DNA from: JAISGQ01 sp045604155
GTDB lineage: Bacteria; Bacillota; Clostridia; Oscillospirales; Acutalibacteraceae
Assembly: GCA_045604155.1 (NCBI GenBank)
Contig: JAZUNN010000054.1
Span: forward strand, 23,239-87,238
Direction of reading: 5' to 3'
Length of the DNA stretch: 64,000 bases
Of the stretch, positions 41,910 to 50,453 are shown in pieces. How positions within the stretch are numbered: the stretch's first letter is position 1; each line of letters begins with the position of its first letter. A program made the translations under genes and the position numbers. The notes beneath the pieces were generated by a model. That model had not been told where the DNA came from. It did no database searches and was given only the letters and a program-made list of their open reading frames with translations.

Positions 41910-42887
41910 ATGGAAAAAACGAAAAGAACCAAAAACTATGCTGCCGGATTTCGCTATTTCGGCAAAAACCTTCTCATATTCGGAGGCTCCCTTATTGCAG
42001 CTTATGAAGTAATCACCACTGCAATAAATTCCGATTCACTTAAATCCATGCTTAATCGTTTCCCTATGTTCGAGAAGTATATTTATCCTGTTCTCGACAA
42101 TATTTTCCTTTATATTGCTATTGCAGTTATTCTTGCTCTCCTTAAGCAGGGCGGATTCAAATCATACACAAGAGCAATCAGCAATCACAAAAACATCAGA
42201 ATTTCCCTTAAGGTATGCAACATTTTTGATTGTGAAGGCGGAATAATCGTCCCCTGCAACAACCTGTTTGCTTACGATAAAGAAGTTATCGGCGGCAGAA
42301 GCATACAGAACCAGCTTAACGAGCTGTATGAAAAAAAGAAGTACACCTCTGACAAATCAATCGGCGAGCAGATTGAAAATGCTCTGAAAACGCCAATGTT
42401 CCTTGATGCTGTTCTTCCACTTAAACCTCAGGCCCTTGCAGGCAGGGATTATCCCATTTATCCCTATGGAATGATTCTTCCCATCAGGCTTAAGAAGAAA
42501 AAGAAATATCAGAATTTCTATTTGCTGTCCATGTCCGAAATCAAGAGCGAAGGTTCGCCCCGTGTTACCAACAGTCTTCTTCTCCCCAGTATTGACAGTA
42601 TGTGGAAAACCATCGAAAAGAACAGCCTTCGTGATAACAGCATTGTTGTCCCCATTATGGGTACAGGCGAGGCAAAAATGACTGAATCCAATCAGGATGT
42701 CATTGCAAGATATATTATCAAAACTTTTGCAGATAATGCCGCAAGCCTTGGCATAAAACACCTTACTCTCTGCGTATATCCCGGTGACTATGTAAACGGC
42801 GATGTAAATATCGAAAATATTCGCAGATATATTGATTATATCTGTGAATTCCCCGATTCTGAATTTGTTGTCACCGATGAAAAGTAA
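41910..42887 (+). CDS. Two-helix membrane protein with ThsA-type macro domain (DUF6430)
   Basis: A 325-residue protein. Two membrane helices (residues about 19-38 and 58-79) precede a macro-like domain from about residue 96: ISLKVCNIFDCEGGIIVPCN, SIQNQL, PYGMILPIRL and VVPIMGTGEAKM, which resembles the ADP-ribose-binding loops of macro domains. This architecture matches the ThsA_Macro/DUF6430 family, the effector of type II Thoeris, where a TIR enzyme makes an ADP-ribose-derived signal that the macro domain senses before membrane damage. No classical TIR gene is adjacent, but a TIR/deoxyribosyltransferase-like gene is divergent two genes away. Family assignment is from memory; effector role is inference. 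Confidence 0.78.
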   Translation: MEKTKRTKNYAAGFRYFGKNLLIFGGSLIAAYEVITTAINSDSLKSMLNRFPMFEKYIYPVLDNIFLYIAIAVILALLKQGGFKSYTRAISNHKNIRISLKVCNIFDCEGGIIVPCNNLFAYDKEVIGGRSIQNQLNELYEKKKYTSDKSIGEQIENALKTPMFLDAVLPLKPQALAGRDYPIYPYGMILPIRLKKKKKYQNFYLLSMSEIKSEGSPRVTNSLLLPSIDSMWKTIEKNSLRDNSIVVPIMGTGEAKMTESNQDVIARYIIKTFADNAASLGIKHLTLCVYPGDYVNGDVNIENIRRYIDYICEFPDSEFVVTDEK

Positions 42888-42890
42888 TCA

Positions 42891-42918
42891 AAAAGCCCCG
42901 AATTTCGGGGCTTTTATT
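42891..42918. terminator. Bidirectional terminator
   Basis: AAAAGCCCCGAA (42891-42902) pairs with TTCGGGGCTTTT (42904-42915) between convergent genes. Confidence 0.85.
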
Positions 42919-42925
42919 TTTATGT

Positions 42926-45388
42926 TCAGTTACCCTGCACCGTGAAGTCTATCACAGTTTCTCCGTATCCCGGTACATTAATTTTAAGTCTGCCTGCACC
43001 ATCTTTTCCGTTGGTACCTACAAGCGTACCGCCTGCGCCGCCTCTGAGGGCTGTTGCGGAAGGTCCGATAAGCTCTATTGAGCCTTCTGCGGAAAGGATA
43101 ACGGGCTCGTTGAAATAGCTGAGCCTGTTTCCGTTTTCATCCTCTGCGACGATTCTTACGAGTGCACTGTCATAGGTATCTCCCTCGGAAAGCTCCGTGC
43201 CGCTCGACTTTACATTGATTTTCACCTTACAGGGAGGTGTCTTTTTGATATCTGCAATAACCTTTCCGTCTTTCCATGCTTCAAATCGGTATTCCGGTGC
43301 GCTGCCGCCCCAGTTACCCACATATTTGCCGTAAAGGTCTACTGCATCGCTCATGGTAAAGCCCTTGCGGATTATCAGGTCTGCCATTTTGAGCTTCGCT
43401 CTTAGCGAAAGCTTTTCGGGTCCTTTTTTCGCTGCCTCGGTGAGACAGTATTTTATTTTTGCGGCTGTTTTGCTGTCGTAATCCTCATTTTCATCTATAA
43501 GATTTCCGATCAGGTCATCTACCTTTATGGGAGGATGAGGCATATTGGGATATTCTTTTCTGTCAGGGAAGAACTCGGTGACATAGCTGTCGTTCTTATA
43601 AAGCTTTATGCTGTCGGCATTCGTAAATACATACACATCACCAAGCACTCCGCCCGGATGCTCGCCAATAAGCATAGACGAGCTTACGCTACACACTGCA
43701 CCGTTGTCACTCTGGCTTGCATATGCAGCTGCGGCAAGCTTGGGATTTCGGAACATATCCGTCACTCCGTGATAGCAGATTCTGTCTCCGCTGCCAAAAT
43801 CCATGTGGGTGTTGTAATCAAACATACACCATCCGATACATCCTGAAATATCTTCACTTGCATACATCGCCTTCAGCACCTTTGTATGACGCATGGCGTG
43901 TTCAAGGCAATGCTCCTCATCGTCAAAAATCTTTGTGGGGAACATATGCCCGTTGTATTCACTGACAAGATATGGCTTTTTCACGTCGGGTGTTGCACGT
44001 TTTTTGGGTTTCAGTGCAACTTTCTCGCTGCCTGTGAAGGAAAAGTCGTTATGAGCGTAAACATCCTCAAGCAGGCTGCTCTGCTCGATATTTCTGACTC
44101 CCGATGTCTGTCGGGTCGAATCAAGGGCACGGGCAGCTGCATTTGTCTTTTCATAGAATGCATCGTTGTCCTGAGATTCGTTTATACGCACTCCCCAGAG
44201 AATTATTGACGGATGATTTCGGTATTGTGCAACCATTTCATCAACATTGCGCACTGCCTGAGCCTGCCAGTCCTCATTTCCGATGTGCTGCCATCCCGGA
44301 ATTTCGGTGAATACAAGAAGTCCCAGCTTATCGCAGTGGTCAATGAAGTGATGGGACTGAGGATAATGGGATGTGCGTACGGTATTTACTCCCAGCTCAT
44401 TTTTCAGCACCTCTGCATCAAACCTCTGAAGAGATGCCGTCATGGCATAGCCTGCATAGGGCAGGCACTGATGGCGGTTAAGTCCTCTTATTTTTATCTT
44501 TTTTCCGTTAAGATAGAATCCGTCTGTTTTAAATTCCGCCTGACGGAAGCCTGTGGTTGTTTCGTATGTGTCTGCTTCTCCGTTGTTATCAAGTGTGATT
44601 TTTACCTTATAGAGATTCGGCTCGTCAACTGACCACAGCTTTACATCAGAAACGGGAATTTCAAGCTGTACCTTTGCACATTCTTCTTGCTTTACTGCAA
44701 GGCTTTCGGGAAGCTTTCTTGTGCATTCCTTCATTTTATCCACACTGCACTCAGCGCAGGCGATACTCTCACCTGCTTCAGACAAAATCTCTGCTTTTAT
44801 TTTTCCCCTGCAGATATTTCCCTTGCCTGCCAGCGCCAGCTCGCAGACAAGACTCCACTTTTCTTCCTTCTTTCTGCCCTTACCCCCTTTCACAAGGACG
44901 GGATAAACAAAGGCATCGGCAATAAAGCTCTTTTCTTTTATATCGAGCCATGCCTCACGGTAAAGGCCTCCGTATGTCAGGTAATCTATTACAAAGCCGA
45001 ATGGAGGCTGATTGAGATTTTCTCTTGTATCAAGACGCACTGCAATAACGTTTTCGCCTTCATGAAGTTTTCCTGTCAGCTCGGCTGTAAAGGCGGTGTA
45101 CCCGCAGTTATGCTCACACAAAGGCTCGCCGTTGAGGTAGACCTGAGCCTGATGTCCTGCTGCGCCGAAGGTAAGCAATACTCTTTTATTAAGCCAATCA
45201 GACGGTACATCTATTACCTTACGGTAGCCGCAGACCATCTGATAATCATTATTGTCGCAGTAATTATAGGAAAGATCCCTGCAATTATGCGGCAGTCGCA
45301 CAGCTTCGCCGCCTGTTTCTCCTTTTATAAATGCTTCGCTGAATTCTTCGGCAAAAAGCCAGCCATTATTAATATATATTCTTGCCAT
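42926..45388 (-). CDS. Glycoside hydrolase family 2 (beta-galactosidase-like)
   Basis: An 820-residue cytosolic GH2 enzyme. Order: N-terminal sugar-binding domain (RLPHNCRDLSYNY, VYLNGEPLCEHNCGYTAF), immunoglobulin-like domain, TIM barrel with RGLNRHQCLPYAG and NTVRTSHYPQS, then C-terminal domains. The acid/base Glu is in WGVRINES (about 404) and the nucleophile in LVSEYNGH (about 477). No signal peptide, so it acts on imported oligosaccharide. The start at 45388 follows GGAGGGAAG. Divergent from a TetR regulator, a GPH transporter and GH36, it is part of a galactoside-use locus. Beta-galactosidase is likely but other GH2 activities are possible. Confidence 0.9.
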   Translation of the reverse strand: MARIYINNGWLFAEEFSEAFIKGETGGEAVRLPHNCRDLSYNYCDNNDYQMVCGYRKVIDVPSDWLNKRVLLTFGAAGHQAQVYLNGEPLCEHNCGYTAFTAELTGKLHEGENVIAVRLDTRENLNQPPFGFVIDYLTYGGLYREAWLDIKEKSFIADAFVYPVLVKGGKGRKKEEKWSLVCELALAGKGNICRGKIKAEILSEAGESIACAECSVDKMKECTRKLPESLAVKQEECAKVQLEIPVSDVKLWSVDEPNLYKVKITLDNNGEADTYETTTGFRQAEFKTDGFYLNGKKIKIRGLNRHQCLPYAGYAMTASLQRFDAEVLKNELGVNTVRTSHYPQSHHFIDHCDKLGLLVFTEIPGWQHIGNEDWQAQAVRNVDEMVAQYRNHPSIILWGVRINESQDNDAFYEKTNAAARALDSTRQTSGVRNIEQSSLLEDVYAHNDFSFTGSEKVALKPKKRATPDVKKPYLVSEYNGHMFPTKIFDDEEHCLEHAMRHTKVLKAMYASEDISGCIGWCMFDYNTHMDFGSGDRICYHGVTDMFRNPKLAAAAYASQSDNGAVCSVSSSMLIGEHPGGVLGDVYVFTNADSIKLYKNDSYVTEFFPDRKEYPNMPHPPIKVDDLIGNLIDENEDYDSKTAAKIKYCLTEAAKKGPEKLSLRAKLKMADLIIRKGFTMSDAVDLYGKYVGNWGGSAPEYRFEAWKDGKVIADIKKTPPCKVKINVKSSGTELSEGDTYDSALVRIVAEDENGNRLSYFNEPVILSAEGSIELIGPSATALRGGAGGTLVGTNGKDGAGRLKINVPGYGETVIDFTVQGN

Positions 45389-45434
45389 TTTCTTCCCTCC
45401 GATTTTTCTGTCATGAAGAATTTCAAGCTGACTG

Positions 45435-45463
45435 TTGACAAATTTGAAAAGTTGTGATAGACT
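45435..45463 (+). promoter_or_regulatory. Promoter of the TetR-GPH-GH36 operon
   Basis: TTGACA (45435-45440) and TAGACT (45458-45463), 17-base spacer; the -10 box overlaps the first operator. Confidence 0.6.
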
Positions 45464-45490
45464 GTCTATCAATCACATAGATAGTCTATC
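45456..45490. promoter_or_regulatory. Twin palindromic operators for the TetR regulator
   Basis: GATAGACTGTCTATC (45456-45470) and GATAGTCTATC (45480-45490) are two perfect odd-length palindromes whose centres are 22 bases apart, about two helical turns. They sit between the divergent GH2 and TetR genes. Confidence 0.78.
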
Positions 45491-45551
45491 ATTCAACATT
45501 CTGTTTGTCAAGGTCTGTATTGATTTTTCTTTCGGGGAGGCTTTATCAGTT

Positions 45552-46199
45552 ATGAAAAAATACGGCGATATGTTAAAGGATGTACGTGATAACCGCATAG
45601 ATGCAGCGGTCGAAACTGCCGCAAGGCTTTATCTTGAAAAAGGCATTGATATTGTTAAAATGACCGACATCGCAGAAGAATGCGGCATAGGAGTCGCTTC
45701 TCTTTACCGCTACTTCGGCACAAAGCAGAATTTCACAGTGAAGGCCGCTGTATATATATGGAACCGTCAGATGGCTCTTTTTGAGGGGGTTTACGACTCG
45801 GAATACTACCGCTCGAAATGCGGCAGAGATCAGATTGAGGAGCTTTTAAAGGTATTTCACGTGCTTCATCAGGCTCACAGAGATTTCCTCTGTTTCGTTT
45901 CCTCCTTCGATGCCTACATAATCAGAGAAGGCATAACCCATCAGGAGCTTGCTGAATACAACGCCGCAGTCATGGACACCATGAAGCTGATGGAAGAAGC
46001 TGCAGAAAAAGGAATTGCTGACGGCAGTGTTCGCAGTGATGTCGATATTCATCTCTATTATTTCACAGTTACCCACAGCCTTATGAGTCTGTGTCAGAAG
46101 CTTGCCGCAGGAAGTCTGCTTGAAAGCGATGATATGAAAACTGACGACGATGAGGTGCTTATGGCAATCAAAATGTACCTGAACTTTATAAGTGCATAA
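45552..46199 (+). CDS. TetR/AcrR-family regulator
   Basis: A 215-residue TetR-type repressor. The N-terminal helix-turn-helix reads ARLYLEKGIDIVKMTDIAEE then GVASLYRYFGTKQNFTVKAA. The C-terminal part (to residue 215) is helical and would bind an effector, perhaps a galactoside. The ATG at 45552 follows GGGGAGG. It is the first gene of the transporter/GH36 operon and is divergent from GH2, with two palindromes between them. TetR control of glycan genes is less common than LacI or AraC. Confidence 0.9.
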   Translation: MKKYGDMLKDVRDNRIDAAVETAARLYLEKGIDIVKMTDIAEECGIGVASLYRYFGTKQNFTVKAAVYIWNRQMALFEGVYDSEYYRSKCGRDQIEELLKVFHVLHQAHRDFLCFVSSFDAYIIREGITHQELAEYNAAVMDTMKLMEEAAEKGIADGSVRSDVDIHLYYFTVTHSLMSLCQKLAAGSLLESDDMKTDDDEVLMAIKMYLNFISA

Positions 46200-46216
46200 A
46201 ACAGGAGGAATTCAGG

Positions 46217-47734
46217 ATGAAAAGGACACTTTCGGCAAAAGCAAAATGGTGCTACGCATTCTGCCTTATGGCAGGCAATCTGGTTTATATGCTCACCGCA
46301 TCTTTCGTTCTTCAGTACTATAACGTATATCTCGGACTCAGTCCCGGGTTTGTAGGCACTATCCTTATGGCGGCACGTGTATTCGATGCTGTCAACGATC
46401 CTCTCACCGGTGTTATCATTGCAAAATGCCGCTTCAAAAGCGGTCGATTCCGTCCCTGGCTTATTTCCGGCTCAATTATAAACGGCGCTATTCTGTTGGG
46501 CCTTTTTGCTGTACCTTCGGACGTCTATGCTTCCGATGACAAAACAATGCTCATGATATGGTGCGGAGTATTCTATATGCTCTGGAGCATCACCTATGAT
46601 ATGTTCGATATCCCCATCTGGTCGGTTATTCCTGCTGTTGCAGGTGAGGGCAAGGCTCGTGATGATATGGCTGCAATGGGACGTACTGCCGCAACCATCG
46701 GCTGCGGTATCGTTTCCATTCTCGGTCTGAAGATTGTCGAATTTCTCGGTGGTCTTTCCGGAAAGAATGGCGAAGGCTATTCCCGCATGATTGAGGGTTT
46801 CAAGTGGTTTACTCTTATCATATATGTCATTTATGTAGTCACTTCTCTTATTTTCAGCAGGTCAATAAAGAGCATCGACAGGAAAGCTGAGGTCGATGAG
46901 GAAAAGAGTGCCACTGTTTTTGAAATGTTCCGTGCTCTTTTCAGAAACAATCAGGCTATTGTTCTTATCATTTCTCAGATTCTTATTCTTTTCTCCACCT
47001 ATGTCACAAGCAATTTTATTATCTACTTCTTCCAGTTTGACGTATGCAGAGGAAATGAAGGCTGGATAAATACATACACTGTTTTCAATACCGCCATGTC
47101 AGGTCTGCAGCTTCTTTCCACCATGGCAGTTTATCCTCTTCTCCGTCTTTTCATGTCGAGAAAGACTATGTTTGTTACCTCCTGCATATGCAGTGTTGCA
47201 GGCTATATCACTCTCTGCCTGCTGGCAGCAAACAACCTTGTTTCAATCGGTCTGCTCCTTATCCCCTGCGCACTTATCAGTATTCCTTTCGGAATTTTCA
47301 ATGTTCTTATTACCGCATATCTTGCCGATGTAGTCGACTACGGCGAATGGCAAAGCGGACACCGTGATGAATCTGTTATATTCTCTCTCCAGACCCTTGT
47401 CACAAAGGCTGCTTCCGGTTTTGCAACCGGTCTTGCAGGTTGGATTATTACATGGATTGGTCTTGAAACTGCAGAAAATGCAATAAATTCCAGCTCCACT
47501 CTCATGGCTATGCGTATAGCTATGGCAGGCATTCCCTTTGCAGGCTTTGTAATTGCATTCTTTGTCTTTATCTTCAGATTCAAGCTTAACGACAAATTTG
47601 TAAAACAGATAAATGAAGATCTTGAAAATCGCCGTACGCTCAACACTGCAGCAGCTTACGAGAAAGAAGAAGCTGTCAAAGCAGACGATACTGCTGCAGA
47701 AATCTGCGAAGAAACCGCTGTTTCCGAAGAATAA
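46217..47734 (+). CDS. GPH-family sugar:cation symporter
   Basis: A 505-residue transporter of the glycoside-pentoside-hexuronide family (MelB-like) within the MFS, with about 12 hydrophobic segments. The family signature is in VFDAVNDPLTGVIIAKCRFKSGRFRPW, seen here split as VFDAVNDPLTG and SGRFRPWL, and DVVDYGEWQSGHRDESV in the second half. An acidic Ala/Glu tail closes it. AGGAGG precedes the start. It presumably imports the alpha- or beta-galactosides cut by the adjacent GH36 and GH2 enzymes. Confidence 0.92.
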   Translation: MKRTLSAKAKWCYAFCLMAGNLVYMLTASFVLQYYNVYLGLSPGFVGTILMAARVFDAVNDPLTGVIIAKCRFKSGRFRPWLISGSIINGAILLGLFAVPSDVYASDDKTMLMIWCGVFYMLWSITYDMFDIPIWSVIPAVAGEGKARDDMAAMGRTAATIGCGIVSILGLKIVEFLGGLSGKNGEGYSRMIEGFKWFTLIIYVIYVVTSLIFSRSIKSIDRKAEVDEEKSATVFEMFRALFRNNQAIVLIISQILILFSTYVTSNFIIYFFQFDVCRGNEGWINTYTVFNTAMSGLQLLSTMAVYPLLRLFMSRKTMFVTSCICSVAGYITLCLLAANNLVSIGLLLIPCALISIPFGIFNVLITAYLADVVDYGEWQSGHRDESVIFSLQTLVTKAASGFATGLAGWIITWIGLETAENAINSSSTLMAMRIAMAGIPFAGFVIAFFVFIFRFKLNDKFVKQINEDLENRRTLNTAAAYEKEEAVKADDTAAEICEETAVSEE

Positions 47735-47750
47735 TTCCGGAGGGAAACAT

Positions 47751-49385
47751 ATGAATGATCTTAAATTATTTCTTTCTGTTTCAGCAATGGGACAGAATTC
47801 TGAATACGTACTGCAGAAATCAGAGAAAACAGATCAGTTTTCTCTTCTGGTTGAGAATGACGGCAGCCGTCTGAAGGTTATAATCCGCCCGAAAACACCT
47901 CTGACCATTCTTTCTGCACGCATCGAAAAGGAATGGAGATTCTCAAAGAACGATCGCATATTGCTCAACGGCTATCAGTCATGGACCGACACCCGTGAGC
48001 TTACCATAAAAGACAGAATGCACGGGCTTCGCAGAGCTCCGAAGTTCATCATTAAAAAATTCGGTTTCGACCGCTACGGCGATTATCATATTGCAGATTA
48101 TTCGGGTCGAAAAGGTGACTTCCACGGTTTTTCCTATGGCTATATCCGCAGGGGCAAAAGCATTGATTTCATAGGCTCTCTTAATGAGCGCACAGGATAT
48201 ACCGTCCTTGAATACTGCGCAAGAAAACAGCTTGTCAGCATCAGAAAAGACTGCGAAGGTCTTACTGTATCAGAGCCTTACGAGCTTTTTGATATCGCAT
48301 TTCTCATGGGAAATGACAACGAGGTTTTTGATCGGTATTTTGATATGATGGGTATTGAAAAAACGTTCTGCAAACCTCTCAGTGGCTATACAAGCTGGTA
48401 CAACCATTATCAGAATATCAACAGTGATATTATTGCAAGAGACCTTGAAGGAATGAATTCACTGCCCGTAAAGCCTCAGATTTTCCAGATAGACGACGGA
48501 TATCAGACCGCTGTGGGCGACTGGCTGAGTATTGACAGAAAAAAATTTCCCGAGGGAATAAAAGTTGTTGTTGATGCAATCCATTCTGAGGGAATGCTCG
48601 CAGGTCTGTGGCTTGCGCCACTCGTATGTCAGACAGATTCCGAGATTTTCCGCAACCACAAGGACTGGCTTCTTAAGGACAGCAACGGTGATTTTGTATA
48701 CTGCGGCTGCAACTGGGGCGGATTTTATGCTCTGGATACGGAAAAGGCGGCAGTCCGTGAGTATCTTAAAAATGTATTTGACACCGTACTCAATGACTTC
48801 GGCTTCGATTTTGTAAAGCTTGATTTTCTTTATGCCGCTTCGTTTATAAATGATGAAAAGAAAACACGTGCTCAGCGTATGTGCGAAGCTATGGACCTTA
48901 TCAGAGAGCTTGTGGGAGATAAGCTTATTCTCGGCTGCGGTGTCCCTCTCTGGGCGGCCTTTGGCAAGGTGGATTACTGCAGAATCGGCTGCGATGTAGG
49001 GCTTGACTGGGATGACAAGCCCTACATGCGTCTGCTTCACCGAGAAAGAATTTCCACCAAAAACACTCTCTGCAATACTGTTTTCCGCCGCCAGCTTGAT
49101 AAAAGGGCCTTTCTCAATGACCCCGATGTTTTCCTTCTCAGATATGATAATCTCAAGCTTTCGGAAAAACGTAAGAAGCAGCTTGCCACTGTCAACGGAC
49201 TTTTCGGCTCGGTGCTTTTCATGTCAGATAATGCAGGTGATTATGACGAAAGGCAGAAGGAGCTTTACGCCCGCACCATGTCAATGACCGATATTCATGC
49301 TGATTCTGTTTCATGCACGAGAAAAAAGATTATTATAAAGTATACCGAAAATGGCTCGGCACATACTCTTAAAATCAAATTATAA
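47751..49385 (+). CDS. GH36 alpha-galactosidase
   Basis: A 544-residue cytosolic alpha-galactosidase-type enzyme, shorter than the 700-residue GH36 norm. The N-terminal beta domain ends near residue 205, followed by SGYTSWYNHYQNIN, FQIDDGYQTAVGDW and GLWLAP of the TIM barrel. The nucleophile is D358 in FVKLDFLYA and the acid/base D415 in YCRIGCDVGLDWDD. It has no signal peptide and follows the GPH symporter by 16 bases with GGAGGG. It likely hydrolyses imported raffinose-type or galacto-oligosaccharides. Confidence 0.9.
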   Translation: MNDLKLFLSVSAMGQNSEYVLQKSEKTDQFSLLVENDGSRLKVIIRPKTPLTILSARIEKEWRFSKNDRILLNGYQSWTDTRELTIKDRMHGLRRAPKFIIKKFGFDRYGDYHIADYSGRKGDFHGFSYGYIRRGKSIDFIGSLNERTGYTVLEYCARKQLVSIRKDCEGLTVSEPYELFDIAFLMGNDNEVFDRYFDMMGIEKTFCKPLSGYTSWYNHYQNINSDIIARDLEGMNSLPVKPQIFQIDDGYQTAVGDWLSIDRKKFPEGIKVVVDAIHSEGMLAGLWLAPLVCQTDSEIFRNHKDWLLKDSNGDFVYCGCNWGGFYALDTEKAAVREYLKNVFDTVLNDFGFDFVKLDFLYAASFINDEKKTRAQRMCEAMDLIRELVGDKLILGCGVPLWAAFGKVDYCRIGCDVGLDWDDKPYMRLLHRERISTKNTLCNTVFRRQLDKRAFLNDPDVFLLRYDNLKLSEKRKKQLATVNGLFGSVLFMSDNAGDYDERQKELYARTMSMTDIHADSVSCTRKKIIIKYTENGSAHTLKIKL

Positions 49386-49440
49386 CTGTTGTGCAGCTAA
49401 AAAGAATTCATTGGACTCTCGAAATAACTGTAACATAAAT

Positions 49441-49475
49441 AAAGAAAGGATAGCTGAATGCTATCCTTTCTTTAT
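49441..49475. terminator. Bidirectional terminator
   Basis: AAAGAAAGGATAGC (49441-49454) pairs with GCTATCCTTTCTTT (49460-49473) around TGAAT. A degenerate relative stands at 57491-57518. Confidence 0.88.
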
Positions 49476-50273
49476 TTATTCTGATTTTTCTGTCTGTACC
49501 TGTTTGTTATGTTTTTTTGCTTCTGCCGCTGCAGCTTCTGCCTTTATCATTTTCTGAACACGTTTTTTCGCATCAGCAGATTGTTCTCCTTCTACAACGT
49601 CTCGTTTTAGTATTTCATTTGTAATAATTGCTGTTATTTCTTCATTTGAAGCTTTCATTTCAGGAGCCAATTTTTTTATCTGTTTACGCACTGTATCTGC
49701 AACAGCATCTGTCATAAGTAGTTGAGTTATTACAAATTTATTTACTATCTGCTTCTGAAGATGCAGTTCCTCAAGACCTTTGCTGGACTTTCCAAGAGAT
49801 TCACGGCAAAGGTAATATATCATGTCTACATCTGATTGTTTCTTTGCACTAAGTTCAAGAAAATCGAATTCATAGACAAGTTCCTTGTCAATTGGTTTTG
49901 TAAAATAAATTTTATAAACTCTCCAAATAACTCCATTGGTGAGTACCACCCAGTCTATACCCGAATTAGCTGCATAATCTGTTGCTTGTTTTACATAGTC
50001 ATCCTTGAGACTCAATCCAATGGCTTTACATTCAATAAGAAGGCATATGCGATCATCTACTTTTAATGCCAGGTCGCAAAAAGTTTTTTTAATAGCAAAC
50101 TCTGAAGTAATTTCAGCATACTTATCATAACCAAATATATCCGCTAACATATCAGCAATTATTGTTACTGTATCACTTTCATTCACATCTACCGCCTTTG
50201 CTCTTATTAGTACAGGTTGAAACTTCTTTATTCCAGCTGATATTCTATCTTTTATTTTTACACTCAATGCCAT
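49476..50273 (-). CDS. Stand-alone HsdR-N-like (PD-(D/E)xK) nuclease-type protein
   Basis: A 265-residue protein. The first 160 residues match the N-terminal domain of type I restriction HsdR subunits: FGYDKYAEITSEFAI, then the nuclease core CDLALKVDDRICLLIECKA with Asp and E-x-K. The rest is helical and ends in a Lys/Ala/Glu-rich tail (KAEAAAAEAKKHNKQ). No helicase, hsdM or hsdS is nearby. Stand-alone proteins of this kind are widespread and of unknown function. The start at 50273 follows GGAGGAG. Confidence 0.8.
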   Translation of the reverse strand: MALSVKIKDRISAGIKKFQPVLIRAKAVDVNESDTVTIIADMLADIFGYDKYAEITSEFAIKKTFCDLALKVDDRICLLIECKAIGLSLKDDYVKQATDYAANSGIDWVVLTNGVIWRVYKIYFTKPIDKELVYEFDFLELSAKKQSDVDMIYYLCRESLGKSSKGLEELHLQKQIVNKFVITQLLMTDAVADTVRKQIKKLAPEMKASNEEITAIITNEILKRDVVEGEQSADAKKRVQKMIKAEAAAAEAKKHNKQVQTEKSE

Positions 50274-50414
50274 TTTTTCTCCTCCATAAATCATTATATG
50301 TAATAATTATATTGGTTTGTATAATCAAAGTCAAACAATATATTTTCCTGATTTTTGTCACAAACAAGCCAAAAATCAGGTATGTTTTAAATTTATGCAA
50401 ATTAGTTCCTGGCA

Positions 50415-50450
50415 AAAAAACCGATCATCAGATTTGATGATCGGTTTTTT
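50415..50450. terminator. Bidirectional terminator
   Basis: A 16-bp stem, AAAAAACCGATCATCA with TGATGATCGGTTTTTT and loop GATT, next to the end of the giant adhesin gene. Confidence 0.9.
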
Positions 50451-50453
50451 GTA

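Noticed and set aside
46217..47734. GPH transporter as a multidrug pump because of the TetR neighbour
   Set aside because: The GPH signature and flanking GH2/GH36 genes point to galactoside import.
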